Assembly: GCA_030159075.1 (NCBI GenBank)
Contig: BROG01000266.1
Location: 271,001 to 335,000, forward strand
Direction: 5' to 3'
DNA length: 64,000 nucleotides
DNA from: Atrina japonica
Taxonomy: Eukaryota > Mollusca > Bivalvia > Pterioida > Pinnidae
Shown here: positions 24,401-39,044 of the stretch, in pieces
How the letters are laid out: every line of letters begins with the position of its first letter
How positions within the stretch are numbered: position 1 is the first letter of the stretch
Notes under the pieces: model-generated
Seen by the model: the letters and a program-made list of their open reading frames with translations, nothing else
What the model was told of the DNA's origin: nothing
The model's database searches: none
Made by a program: the position numbers and the translations under genes

Positions 24401-27400
24401 AATTCCTGTACAAAATTTTACATCTGTCAATGTTCATGAATTTCTTCCAAGAAGACCATAAATCAATATTCAATTCATCTTCCCTTTGTTTTGTTATTTC
24501 CGTTTGTCTTTTCTGTTTTTTTACCTTTGGCGTCTTCTGTTTTTCTGGCAGTAAGATTTTGTCTTCAGCTCATTTCCACTATAAATTCTTCTGAATAATC
24601 AACGAAAATTTAACATCTTCTTCAGTATACAAATGTTATTATTGTGTGTATAATGAAAACACTATTGCAGCAAGCTGAAATTCTTTCACTCCTTCTTTTC
24701 AAGCCCACCAATAGAAAGTTACAAATTATATAATCTGGCGATCTGTCTCAGATCCTCATAAATCCTCATCCTACGCAGTCTTCTTACAATATTTCCGAAA
24801 TGACGCTAATAATTCGTCGTTTGTCATAGTTTTATCATCCCATGTGACTTGCACTAGCCTCTTTAGCGATTTATACGTATTGTACAAAAATCGGTTGATA
24901 TATACTTTTTTCAATCTTGTTTGTTCATAAATCTCGTGTAAACGCCTAGTGTCAAATCCAAAGTCAATGTTGTATATATAAAACTTTAACTGGTAGATAA
25001 AGTATATAAATATTGGCAGTTTGTTTTCCTAATTTTAATTCAAACTTTATCAGTGTATGATATGGTTAAAGCAACTGACGTTTTCAAAGTGATAGCATGC
25101 CATACCTGGAACCTGATTTTGTACATGTATGTTTGATATCAAAATTGTTTTAGTATAAAATGCTTGCATCCAAAAACATTCATAAATCAAAAGAAAATTT
25201 ATTTTTCATTAATTAATGTAAAACATTGATATATAAAATAATATATTATAATATATTAATATTAATATATTGTAAAAGTTGTTTGTTTTTTTAATTTTTT
25301 TTTTGTAACATGTCAACTTTATAAAATCTGTGAATTTGTTTTTTATTATTTATTTTTTATAAAGTATAATTGGATTGATTGATTAGATTTTTTTATGAAA
25401 TTTTGAATGAAATTTCCTCAGTACCTGTAAAAGAATTTGTTTATAATATACATATATTAACTGTAAACTTTGATAAATTTGTTAAACAATTCTAAAATGG
25501 GCTGGCACCTGGAATACTTCTTATCTTGTTTTTCATTTTGTAAAATTACAAACTTTCAGTGTTAGAGCCAAAATATTGTGTTTGACAGGTAGAACCTTTG
25601 ATCAACTTAATTACATTTAACAAAGTTAATAATGTTTGACTTTCATAGAAATTGTACAAAAGATGAAAAAACTGGATTTTGCCCATAAAATTACCTCCTG
25701 TAAAAATTGTGATAAGCAATGGATGCTCACATATTAAAATGTCCAGTTTCTGGACTAGGGAACAATTATTCCAACAGGGGAAAATGAGGTTTTTATGATC
25801 ATTAAATCTGTTCTTGTAACAAAACTTAGACTGATAATTATTTGTAAGTGTTGTCAAAGTGATATTGTCATGAGCCTTAGGAATATATTCCATGTTGTCA
25901 CTTTCATAAAAGAAATTTGACTAGTAACCAGAGAGCCGGCCTGGCTCAGTCGGTAGCGCGTTCGACTCTGGATCGTGAGGTCGTGAGTTCGAGTCCCGCC
26001 GGGGACAGGTTGGTTTCCTGTCTTTCAGATGAGACAGTAAAAACTGGAGGTCCTGTGTCACAGTAGGTGTCGGCACGTTAAAGAACCCTCACTGCTCAAT
26101 GGCCGTAAGTGCCGAGCATAGGCCAAAATTTGAAGCCCTTCACCGGCAATTGGTGATGTCTCCATATGAGTGAAATATTCTTGAGTGGGATGTTACAGAA
26201 CAATAAACAAACAAACAAACTAGTAATCAGATTGTCATAACTTACATTACAAGATAAACAGACGTATTGTAATTGACCCATTAACCGCCCCATGTCCTTA
26301 TAAACATCCCCCCCCCGCCCTTTTTTTTTTATTTTTTTTTTTTTTATTATTATTATTATTATACATATGATCGTGAATCTTTTCAATTGGTTGACAAGGA
26401 GATGTGGACCTGAAAAATTGTCAGTAACAGTTTTCTGTAACCCCCCCAGCAATAGAAGAATGCATTCTTGGTAATAACTCCCAACAACTTCACCACTGTG
26501 CCTTATAAAAAAAATTAGCTGTTTTATGTCAAGTTGACAATTGATTGGTCCTATTAATCACCCACCCTTTTTCCTAATTTTTGTAGCACCCTGGGCAGTT
26601 AATGGGTCCTATGATATTTCTTATGTCCTCTGTACCAAGAGAACCATTGGTGGTGACACAGGCCTTTTCTATAGTTTCCACAGGGATGAATATTCGACCC
26701 CATTCCCAATACAAAATGCATTTGATAAAAAAAAATTCTGGTGTACATACTGCAACTCTCACGAAAAATGAATTATTGGAGAGGTGGGAGATAATGCATT
26801 TAAAAAAAAAGAGATTCCGTTACATTTAGATTTGAATGTGTGCAAATTATATTTTCCAGTTTGACACAAATTGATATGGAAATTCCCTATTGTGATGCCA
26901 ACACCATTTCCCCAAAATTGGCAGGAAAAGGCCTGTGGTTAGAGGGTCACCTTGATAGTATGTGGTCCTGTGTTGGAATCCTAGCCTGGTCACTCTGGAG
27001 ATTTCTTTCAAAAATTAGGCCAAGACTGTTACTTTGCCATGCACTTATCAGAAAAAAAAATTCTAAAGTTTATTCTTTGGAAAGATGACATTTGCTCTGG
27101 AACCAGAAATCTAACTAGGGTTCTCTCCCCTGTGAGACAAATACCCTAACCATATGAGTTCACTCATCAACCCCTGAAAAACAAGGGACTGTTTGGTAAA
27201 TCAATGACTTAGACCAGTCCAAATGTGTCTTTAGGGGTGAATGAGTTAAGGTTTATTGTAGATTCATCAGTTGAATAACAATTCCCATTCTGAATATAAC
27301 TTTAGAAGCAGAAAATTTTATTGTGGATTTAATTTTGTTTATTTCGTTGTTTTCATTTATCAACAAAATTAAAACCATGACAAAATTTTGTGTAAATTAC

Positions 27401-30400
27401 AGGTAGTAATAGTAATTGGTTATTTTACATACATGTTTTGTAATTCCAACAAGATTTAATGTCAGTGAATTCATTTTATTTTTAAACAACAAAATTTCAA
27501 CCCCATAGAATTTTCTGATTCTTTAGTACATCTTAAAACATATGGAACAAATAAAAGAAAAATCTTCAAGAAAAGATTTTATTTCATACTAGTGTTAAAA
27601 AATGTGTCATTGAGTTTCACACAAATTTTTTCAGTATGCAAACCTTTATTCAAATGTGGGGTAACCAAAGCGCCTGATTACATAAAAGTCTTGAAAAAAA
27701 CCTCCGATTCGTCATTTGCATGGGTAAATCCTTGAGATTAACTTTCAGTCTTGAAAAGCTGTTAAAAAAGAATACAAGTTCTTGAAAATCCCTAACGTTT
27801 GAACAGTCCTAGGAAATGTTTAAACCATATAATAGCAGTTTTTAATGTGCTTATTGTATGTTCTTTTGATACAATGACATTACTCTATAGCCAGGTTTAA
27901 TGTCATTTTTTTTCTACTAAGCATTATGCATGCAAGACAACTGTCAAACTCATCTATAAAGGCCACTTAAGGGAACAGGCAAAAGACATTATAGACAGAT
28001 GGCCTTTATAAAGAGGTTTATTCATTATAAAAAAATAACAAAGGTTATATTTGGGACTGTAAAGGCAGGTGCTCTTTATACAGAGATGGTCTTATATGCA
28101 AGTTTGAATATAATTGGATTTGTGATCATGTTGTGGATGAAACATAAAAATCTCAATCAGAGCATCCATTTCTGTTGTATCCATGACGAGGCTTGTCTAC
28201 AACATGGTGATTTATCCTTATCTCTCACACTTCTACTTATTTATCATGATTTTAGTTGTTTCGTAGTCAAAGAGAAAATGAAAGTAGAACATGCATAAAA
28301 AGGAGTTTGTTAAAAAAACTAACCATTTAAAATATCCTGGACAGTAAGAAGTTTTCACTTGCCAGAATGAACAACAAAAATTGTTTTAAAATAAATGTTT
28401 ATTTAACAACTTGCCAAATAAAAAAAAAATACTGTGAAGCCATTTCTTATCACATTTCAATGGAATTTAAACAAGGAATGTTTCTAAGTTCCATTGCTTA
28501 TTTGGATGTAATTTTCTAATTTGCAATTTCAAAGATTTGACAGTCTACCAGTAAACAAAATGTAAAAATTATATAACACAATTTTACTTACCCATATACA
28601 GATTTTTCATAAAAAAATTAAACTTTCTATTCAAATGGATAAATCTTTTAATGCCTAATTCAGAAAATTGAAATCAAAATATATAATAGGGAACTTTCGA
28701 GTTAGCCCGGATTACCGCTATAATCCTGCTTTTATTATCACCATCACATGATTCTTGAAAAATGTTCCTCAAAATTGTTTCCCATTTCGGGAATATACAG
28801 AAAGCCCCAAAAGCACAGTTGGTAACAGCGTCCTACAGTATTCTGAAGGTCCTGGGTTTGATTCCTGGTCTATCCGCACATTTTTCTCTGCCCACTACAT
28901 TTCAGTAATTTGGCATTCAACTAAATAACCCACTGTGGTATGTGTTAAGAGTCTTTTGAATTTCATTAAACAAAATAACGTTAATGTACACAAAATAAAG
29001 ATATTCAATGTACGTTGTGAAGGTAAATATGAAAATTGGAAGAACGTGTGGAACAAAATCGAAAATTCACGAATAAATGCAGGATCATAGTGGTAATCCG
29101 GGCTAACTAAAAAATTCTCTATTTAAATGTATTTTATTTTTCATTTATCAGTGAAAATTTCTATGTCTACAACCTTGTCAGGGAGTAAGACTATGTTAAC
29201 ACTACTGAAGTCAGGTAGCCAAGTTGTTGTGACACAACTTTGTCAGGGAGCCAGACTGTTACCCACATTACTATATGAACATTACATGTATTATAAGTTC
29301 CTCAGGTCATCAGACCTTATGTTCACTTTCCTTATTATCAGGACATGTCACATCAGCTGATGTATATTCTTGGAATTCCTGTAGTGGCATTTCTTGTAAA
29401 ACGGGCATTGTTACAGTCATACTTTCACTGTTGTTCTCACATTTCGGCCATATTTTCCCATCGTTTTTATCCTTTACTGACACACCCTGCGTGTCTGTGC
29501 TGCAATTTTCTCTTAGTGATTTCCCCATCTTTCGTTTCTGGTTATTTTGATCTTTAGATGTATAGTCACCCTCAGCTAACATTACCAATTCACCTTTTAC
29601 TGGCTTCCCTGACTTATTTTGAGAATTTTGATGCAATTTTTCTTGACAAGTCAGGTTTTCTGTATTTTGTATTTCACTGTGGATATTGTCACCAGTGCTT
29701 TGATTTAGTTGGAAATTTCTCTCAATATTTTTGTCATTGTTCACATTCTCATGAATTTCCACAATATTGTTTCCCCGCTGCTTTCCCTCAAGGATATCTG
29801 TATTTTGGATACAGATACCATCCCCTTTGTCTATTCCTAGTCTTTCTGGATCTTCCTCCTCCTCAGGTCCGGATTCCGTTTCACTTAATTCTACATATTT
29901 GTCTCGGTTTTGATTTATGTACCCACTCTCGTTATGTTCTGTTTTTACAGGTTTGACAGTCATAACCGTCACTTTCGGAACTTTTGCTTTTTTCTTTTGA
30001 ATTTTTTTCCTGAGGTTTTCAAGACATTTGTTCATTTTCTTGTGAATTATGACATACAAAATTATGTTCAGTAAAACCAAGACAACCAGTACGGAAACTA
30101 TGACAACTGCAGATGTCACTTGTGTTGCAGATGCAGATGTGTTTATGACGGGATCCTGAACACTTGTCATGACGATGGCACAATTTTTTTTCGAAGCAGA
30201 AATCACAGAAATGAGCAATTCCTTATCCAATATTTAAAAATTTGACACCACTACCTTAGTTTTGCTACTTACATGCATGACAATCATTCTGATGTTTGAT
30301 ATAACTGAATACAAATTTGAATAAGAATCCTTAATGATAGAAATATGTGTTCATTAGAAATTCATCATCGTGATGGAGAGATAACGTTGTAAACACAAAT

Positions 30401-31593
30401 TGCACCACTTCTGCGTCATAAAATTACCAGGAAAATACTTGGATGCTTTAATTAACATCCACTGTCACAATTAACTGTTTGTATTTCTCTTCTGCTTAGA
30501 GAAATGTGTTAGGCTAATAGAGTTTATTATTAATGAATTATAATAACATGCTGTTTCCATAGTAATTAACTGAAGAACTATAAATTAGTACATGAGCATC
30601 AATATTTGATAATGCCATTAATTTCTGTCAAATTTCACTGAAGTTTTATTTTCCCCTCACATCATTGCCACAAGCATTTGATTCTTTGAACTGCAGAAAT
30701 GATTTTTAATAAATCCAATTTTATTTAGACGAATGTTTTTATTTAATACGAACAAAAATTTAATTAATTGTCATGTTGTTAGATATGTCACTTGTATCCA
30801 GCACTAAGTATTTCATCGTTTGATAATATCATCTTGACATGTTCCCCTGCAGAGATACCTAGCAATTGATGTTTCCAAACAAAGAAACACTTATACGATC
30901 GGAAACTGTTGTTAGGGATTACCGAAGTTGTATTACAGTTGTATTGGAATCGGTAGATGGATTAGAAGCAGATTAAATGGAAGTATTCTTCGTTTATGAA
31001 AGTCGCACCATGATTCTCTAAAAGGTTTCTGCAGTCGAGTGTTCCTGTGATATTCGATTTAATTCATGTGAACAAATCAACACCAATGATGCTTTTGATA
31101 TAAGTTTGTATATGCATCTAACATACCTTTTCATCATATTTTCCGAGTTTGAAGTTTAAAATCAATAAAACAAGAATCCTGCCGTTTGAATCGTGTAAAC
31201 TTGTCGTTGCCTTCCATTACGAAAATAAATCATCTGAAGTTTTTATGGTAACAAAAGCTGTAAACAGATTTTTATCTTTTGCACATTCATGTTTATTTTA
31301 ATTCATTTTTATCTGATTTAAATTATTACAATGAAAATTGATTAACGAAAATTTGAAATGTAGAGATGGCTTGTCCAATTACGTCTGCTGCAGTTCTAAA
31401 ATAATATTTATATTGAAATTTTGAAAACATTAACATTATCTGCATGTTCCGATAGATCAATGACGTCTAGTTTAGTTTGAATTGTAAAACAAATACAAGT
31501 CATTAAGAGTCTTATTGAAATTTGAGCTGCATGTAATAGATATGAATATTTGCATTTAGAATGTTTACTTTTAATAACGAATTTCAAGGTAGT

Positions 31594-31626
<33 letters not shown>

Positions 31627-31725
31627 AATATGTCGTGTTGTATATGAAAAAACAAGCTGTATTGTGCGTGTGTACAAAAAATGAGAGAGAGAAAGAGATT
31701 TTTTTCTGTAATTGGACATATCCTA

Positions 31726-31771
<46 letters not shown>

Positions 31772-34700
31772 CTGTTGTAAGTAAAGGAATTTTTGTTGTA
31801 CAAGTAAATATGCACATGATTTTTTTTTAGAATTTCTGCATTTGATATGATATTATGTATGATAAGAAAGTGAGAGTCTCTTTTGTCGTAACATAACAAG
31901 TAAATCAGATTTTGTAGACAACAGTACAGAATTTGTCACAACTATAATCAAATCCGTAGGAGTCTTGTGAACTCTATTTTGACCTGGACGAGTTGTTGGT
32001 AATGCAGCATAAAAACATTAAAATACCGCATAGCTGCAAATTTTTGCTGCTGTGTAATTCTTTTTTTTTTTTCGCTCTTAAATGAGAGGGCATATTTTAA
32101 AACGAAAGCAAGTTTTTAAAACTAATTAATTAAAGCACTGATATGCATGCTTCCCACGAGGCTATGTAATACAGGGTCAATTTAAGATGGAGTGAATAAG
32201 TTATGGTGTAACGGCAAAAATGTACAGGGATACAGTATCACTAACAAGAGAAATCGTTCCTACTTGTCACCATTCCTCCATACGCCTATTCCCACAAAGC
32301 TTGTCTTCACCGAAAAGTGAGTAGAAACAACCATACGATAATGAAATTGTTACTCCATCCTGCCAAGTTATGTGGATTGGACTTTACATGTACAGATAAT
32401 CAAACCACAATAAAGAATAAACAAAGTTATTGTTTCAACAAATTTAATTGTTCTGTAAAAAACAGAAACTAGAAAAAAATATGCATTATGGGAAGGATAA
32501 CCAGCAACAACATCTTGCAAATATTTAAATACAAAATCTTATTATTTAGACAAATTAAGAAAAAGATGTAGTCAAACCTGCATTAAAGGCCAGCTCTGTA
32601 TAAAAGGCACCTGTCTACAAAGGCCATTCAAACATAACCTCTGTTAGCTTTTTTTATTTTAGAATGAATAAACCTCTTTATAAAGGCCACTTGTCTATAA
32701 CAGCTACTTTTGCCTGTTCCCTTGAGTGGCTCTTATAGACATTTTTGACTGTAATTTTTTGTTGTTGTTGGTCAAATCTATATAATAATATTACAGTTAC
32801 TAGCCATGTTGATTTGTTTGTCATTCTTAGCCTAAATCTAGAAATCATTATGTTTAATGTGCTCAGAATGGCCTGCATATAGTCTCAACTCAATTTGATT
32901 TTGGTAATTTTGGGAGGTTTTTTTTGTTTGTTTTTTGTTTTTTTTTGTTTCTCATCAATAAATCAGGATTTTACCTGATGAACACTATAGTAATCAAATG
33001 GAGATAAATATAGAAAGGACTCTACCCCCTTCCCCCCAACATATTGAAACTTGCCTCAGGTCACATGTGGTCTTATATGTGAAGCATTGTATGATAATAA
33101 TTTTACTCTAAACTATCACTGTAATGTTTGGTATCTGTATCTTTCGTTTTCAATATCTAGGGAACCAGCCCTTAATCAATGTTGAAATGAATAACTAATG
33201 TAGAAAAGATACATTTGAATACTGTGTACAGGGTTATTTTTATCCTGTGTTATTTTCACCCCTCTGCACTTGCAGTTTTGCCCCATTTTAAATTTGCCCA
33301 CTGCCGTAACAGTTCTAATTCACAATATGGTTTATTTTAATGCAAAGTTTGATTTAAAAAGTAATACTTGTGCATGTCCATTTTCTGCATGGTTATATCA
33401 AAGGGCAAAAGGGGTGAAAATAAAACAGGGGCAAAAATTTCCCTGTAAACAATTATTGAGTCTTAGAAATTGTCAAAATAAGTCACTTTCAATGAACTAT
33501 CACAGTAGGTGAGTTTCTTCCAGAATTAAGAGTCTGTGATTCACTATTTTCGTTATCACATTCGTAGTTTTCTGAATTTTCATGTCTTTGGGATTTCTGG
33601 TATCTGCTTGTAGATGATGCTGTGGCTGGCTCTCCTAGCTCGCTTAGAATCATGGCCTCCATAATTCCACCATCATCTAGGCTTTTATTTCCTTGTTTTG
33701 ATGACAGCTTTCTCTGTCGCTCTCGCCTGTTTTTTCGTACCCGACACAATATGCATATTACAGGGCCAATGATAACCAGAAAACCTATGATACTGCCTGC
33801 TATTATTCCAAAGGCTGAAGATGTTGATATTGTCATTTCAATTTGAACTGGAGTTTGCTGAAGCTTTTCTGTTTTTGTTGCATTAACTGTTGTATTATCG
33901 GTAGGTGACTGAGTTATCCCCCCTGTTAAAGGGAGCGTTATCCCCACTTGACTTATATTTGTTGATACTTTTTCTGGAGTTGGAGTTATTAGGTACGTCA
34001 TTTCTTTTTCTTGAATTGAAATATTTCCTGATTTAATTTCAGTTTCAATATTCACTTGAATTGTAGATTTGCTAGTTGAATTCTCTGTAAGGTCATTTAA
34101 ATATTTGGGGTGAAAGTTCACAAGGTCACTTAGTTTTGGGATAGAGGTAGCTGCTATATTCTGAGGCTTTTCTTCAAAGCCTTTAATAATCCCCAAAGGT
34201 TGTACTCTTACATAGGATTTCCTACGTGAATTTCTTTCCGGATGTCTCGTCCATGTTGTCGATGTTTCTATGTTTGATGGTATCCTTGGTGATGTTATCC
34301 TTTTTTCATTAAACTTGTACACTGACCAATCTGTTGATGTTTTTGTTGGAACTGTTATAGAAGGCTGTTGTGGTGAATATTTTGCAGAATATCCAAAACT
34401 TGGCCCACTTCTAGGATAATACTGCGTACTGGAACTATTTTGTATCCGAATAACCTGGCCCTCGTTAGCTATGACCTCAGATGTAATTGGTCTGATGGTG
34501 TTCTGGCTAGGAACATAGGTCACAGTGGTTGATCTTGACATTTCTAGGCCAGTTTCATTGTTGATACCCAAAGCTGTGAATAACTCAGGATTGATATTTT
34601 TGCCCTCATTCACTAGTGGTTCACTGCCCTCTGCCTCATACCTGTAATTTAATTTTAGTTTGTGCTTACTTTCCTGGAAACCATCCATTATAGATTGAAT

Positions 34701-37700
34701 GGAAATATTCTTGTTATATCCTTGTTTGTGAATTTCAGATATAATTCTTTGTAAGGTTCTTGCATTTATTCCAGGACCTCCGCCCTCAATTTCCTCATCA
34801 GTCTCTTTCTCTACATCACCAGCAGATGCCCTCATATTTCTTCTCTGATACAAAATATTCTGTAATCGCTGATTCGCTAACTTCCATACACCTTTTTGTG
34901 TTGTCATGGAATCTTTCTCGTTTGGTTGACTTTGACCGATTTGCACTGACCGAATTCCATGTTCAATTGTTTCCTGTTTTTGTAGAGGTTTTGAAATATC
35001 AAAGGGTATTAGATGCTTGTTGATATTTAGAGATTCTGAATTCTTGCTCCGTGCCAAGCCATGCAACCTCTGAGATAATCGTGTTCTTTCATTTTCTTGA
35101 CCTTGATTTTGTATCTCTATGTTAGGTCTGGTATCGGACAAACTTGGCATTCTAGAGTTACGCATTGAACCCAAGGCTTCATTTTCAGGGTTCTCGGTGT
35201 AATTCCTCACTGGTTGTTGTATACTGGAGTTCTGGCGGTCCTCTAAGTGGTCAGGCTTGTCTGTTGCAGGCCTATATGCCCATGGGCGCAAGTTCAGTTG
35301 TGCATACATTCCTTGAGATTGCCTTTGAATGTTTGGATAATTGTAAGGGTATGGATTCCTGCTGCTCTGTTCCTTTGGAATTGGCAAGTTTTTATGCAGA
35401 TTACCCTGACTGTCCTGTGTTAGGCCCATTGTTTGGTCTGTTGGATGAACTCTTCTTTGCCAGCCACTGGAGCCTGAGTTGTGTTGAAACTCTGCTAACT
35501 GAGGTTTTAGAAGGGTTTCATTAGTTGTTTTTACATTAATATTTGTTGTGTTTGTTAGATATTGTGAGGATTTTCCTTCTTCAGTATCATTCCTTGTATC
35601 TGTTAACTTTTGGTTATTGATTGTATTTTGTTTGTTAGATGTGTGTAAAGTGGGACTCTGGTTCCAGATCTCGGACCGAGACTTGTTTTTAATTGGCCAG
35701 CCAAAATTTCTTTTTTGTTGTGTGTGGGCACCAAAATATTTGTTTGGTAAAAACGGACCAGGTGGATATGGTCCTGGAGGAGGAGGAGGAGGAGGATATG
35801 GTCCTGGAGGAGGAGGAGGATATGGTCCTTGTTGCCCTTGAGGATATGGGTCTGGTCCCCAGGGTGAAAGATGATGTGTGTCAACTGGTATACCCATTTT
35901 ACCATTCATCTGATTCATCTCTTGCCATGCTCTGTGTGCCTGCATCCTTTGCCATCTGTCATCTAAGCCATCAGGAAGATCAGGGTCAATTAAAGGTATT
36001 CCCATATGCAGTGATGATGGTGGTGGACCATTGTTAGGTGGTGGTGGATCATTATAAGGTGGTGGTCCTCCAGTATTTGTATTTCCCCAGTTTCCATTAT
36101 TGTTTGGATTTTGATTATTATTTGGACCATTCCAATTTCTGTTTGGACCACTATTTTGATTTTGATTATTATTTGGACCATTCCAATTTCTGCTTGGACC
36201 ACTATTTTGATTTTGATTATTATTTGGACCATTCCAATTTCTGCTTGGACCACTGTTTGGATTTTGATTATTATTTGGACCATTCCAATTTCTGTTTGGA
36301 CCACTATTTTGATTATTATTTGGACCATTCCAATTTTTGTTTGGACCACTGTTTGGATTTTGATTATTATTTGGACCATTCCAATTTCTGTTTGGACCAC
36401 TGTTTGGATTTTGATTATTATTTTGACCATTCCAATTTCCATTTGGACCACTGTTTGGATTTTGATTATTATTTGGATCATTCATGTTTCTATTTGGGCC
36501 ATTGTTTGTATTTTGAATATTGTTTGGACTATTCCAATTTCTGTTTGAGCCACTATTCTGATTTTGGTTATTATTTGGACCATTGTTAGGATTTTGATTA
36601 TTCGGTGGACCATTCCAATTTCTGTTTGGACCATTCCAATTTTGATTTCCATTTGGACTATTCCAGTTTTGATTTCGGTTGTTAGGATTTCCCCAGTTGT
36701 TCTTGCCAAATGGCCCATTCCAGTGGTTTGGTGGTTCATTCCAACTTCTTTGCGGTCCATTCCATGGTGCATTTGGACCATTCCAGGTAGTTGGTGGTCC
36801 ATTCCATTTCACATTTGGATCATTCCAATTTGTGTTTGATCTTCTCCAATTTCTGTTTTGGACAGTAGGTTTTCTCCTGTTTTGATGCTCAGATTGATTT
36901 ACTGGTTTAAAGTTCTTGTTGTTTGTAGTTTGACTAAGTCTGTTGTCTGTGGTTTGACTCAGTCTGTTGTCTGTGGTTTGACTCAGTCTGTTGTTTGATC
37001 GTTCATTTCTGACTAGACCTGTTCTCTTTCCAGCTGTTTCTGCATTTCTCTTGTGGACTGCAGATTTATGTAGACCATCACTTGATCTTTTATTAGGAAT
37101 TGGAAGTCCATTTTTATTTTGGTCTTGAGATATTGTCAGTGTATTCTGTGGTTTTATTATTTGCTGTATTGGAATGTTGTTTTGACTCCTCTTTTGATTA
37201 TCTTTATTGAGTCTTTGTATGTTGGACATACCACTTATATTTATAACAGGTGGTTTTACTCTGGTTTTACCGCTTTTGTTGATAACAGGTTGTTGTATCC
37301 TGGGCATAGGCTGTTGTACTCTAGTGATACCACTTTTGTTTATAACAGGCTGTTGTACATTGGACACAGGCTGTTGTACTCTGGTTATGCCATTTTTGTT
37401 TATAACAGGCTGTTTTACCCTAGACACAGACTGTCGTACATTGGACACAGGCTGTTGTACCCTGGTCACATTAATTTTGTTGATAGTGTGGTGTTGTACA
37501 TTGGACACAGGTTGTTTTACTCTGGTTACACTACTTTTGTTGATAACAGACTGTTGAACACTGGACACAAGCTGTTGTACTCTGGTGACACCACTTTTGT
37601 TTATAACAGGCTGTTGTACATTGGACACAGGCTGTTGTACTCTGGTGACATCACTTTTGTTTATAACAGGCTGTTGTACATTGGACACAGGCTGTTGTAC

Positions 37701-38838
37701 TCTGGTGACACCACTTTTATTGATAAATGGCTGTTGTACTCTTGTTACACCCCTGTTATTGATAACAGGCTGTTGTATACTGGACACAGGTCGTTGTACT
37801 CTGGTTACACCCCTTTTGTCAATATCAGGCTGTTGTATATTGGACACAAGCTGTTGTACTCTGGTTACACCACTTCCGTTGATAACAGGCTGTGGTACAT
37901 TGGACACAGGCTGTTGTACTCTGGTGACATCACTTTTGTTTATAACAGGCTGTTGTACATTGGACACAGGCTGTTGTACTCTGGTGACACCACTTTTATT
38001 GATAAATGGCTGTTGTACTCTTGTTACACCCCTGTTATTTAACAGGCTGTTGTATACTGGACACAGGTCGTTGTACTCTGGTTACACCCCTTTTGTCAAT
38101 ATCAGGCTGTTGTATATTGGACACAAGCTGTTGTACTCTGGTTTCACACCACTTCCGTTGATAACAGGCTGTGGTACATTGGACACAGGCTGTTGTACTC
38201 TGGTGACACCACTTTTGTTTATAACAGGCTGTTGTACATTGGACACAGGCTGTTGTACTCTGGTGATACCACTTTTGTTGATAAATGACTGTTGTACTCT
38301 GGTTACACCCCTGTTATTGATAACAGGCTGTTGTACACTGGACACAGGTCGTTGTACTCTGGTTACACCCCTTTTGTCAATATCAGGCTGTTGTATACTG
38401 GACACAGGCCGTTGTATTCTGGTTACACGCCTTTTGTCAATATCAGTATGTTGTACACTGGACACAGGCTGTTGTACTTTGGTTTTATCCCTGTTATTGA
38501 TATCAGGCTGTTGTAGACTAGATACAAGCTGTTGTACACTAGAGACTGGCATTTGTACACTGGACTCACCAATAGTGGTTCTTTTAACATCTGATGTATT
38601 TTTAATGTTGACATCAGATTTTTGTTGATTTGAAGTTTTATCAATTTTCTCTTGGGTAGAGCTTCCCAGTTGATTTTGACCAGTCGATGATTGGCTGATA
38701 TCTGCTACTTTCTGTTTAACATTTTGTATTGGACTTTCTGTATGGGCCTGTGGTATGTAGATAGGACGGAAATTGCCTGCAAAAAGAAAAACGTAGGGAA
38801 AAGTATGATTAAATCTAGATCCAAGCAATTACATTTGT

Positions 38839-38919
<81 letters not shown>

Positions 38920-39000
38920 ATTCTTATTATTTCCTCCTTTTTCCCCTCTCACTCACATTCCCATCTTTTGTATTTTCTTAATTTTTTCTCTATCTCTCAT

Positions 39001-39044
<44 letters not shown>

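Larger units (their letters stand above)
24230..29309. other. Between genes A and B (inside the KIF13 intron)
   Basis: No gene recognised. Contains the gene A 5' flank, a family 2 SINE (25933-26218), a dispersed tttgacacaaatt repeat at 26858-26940, a TTAA-type element 27158-27248, a fold-back element 27943-28110 and a worn tRNA-like head at 28803-28880. Confidence 0.6.
30171..33488. other. Between genes B and C (inside the KIF13 intron)
   Basis: No coding sequence recognised. Holds a poly-T run (31595-31622), an (AG)n microsatellite (31731-31768), a fold-back element (32570-32756) and the presumed gene C 3' UTR. Confidence 0.55.

Noticed and set aside
25546..25893. 115-residue minus-strand frame
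   Set aside because: No domain, signal peptide, splice context or repeat-free conservation clue; AT-rich intron sequence can give such a frame by chance.
25933..26005. tRNA gene (CTG anticodon-like loop)
   Set aside because: Head of a family 2 SINE. The stem pairs are imperfect and a SINE body with target-site duplication follows.
35990..36802. Ile/Trp-rich and His/Asp-rich frames overlapping the Asn-rich part of gene C
   Set aside because: Off-frame readings of the 51-bp coding repeat.
37119..38628. Long + strand frames of 307 and 347 residues, Cys/Leu/Tyr-rich
   Set aside because: Shadow frames of the gene C 60-bp repeat. The minus strand has the signal peptide, splice sites, membrane helix and stop.
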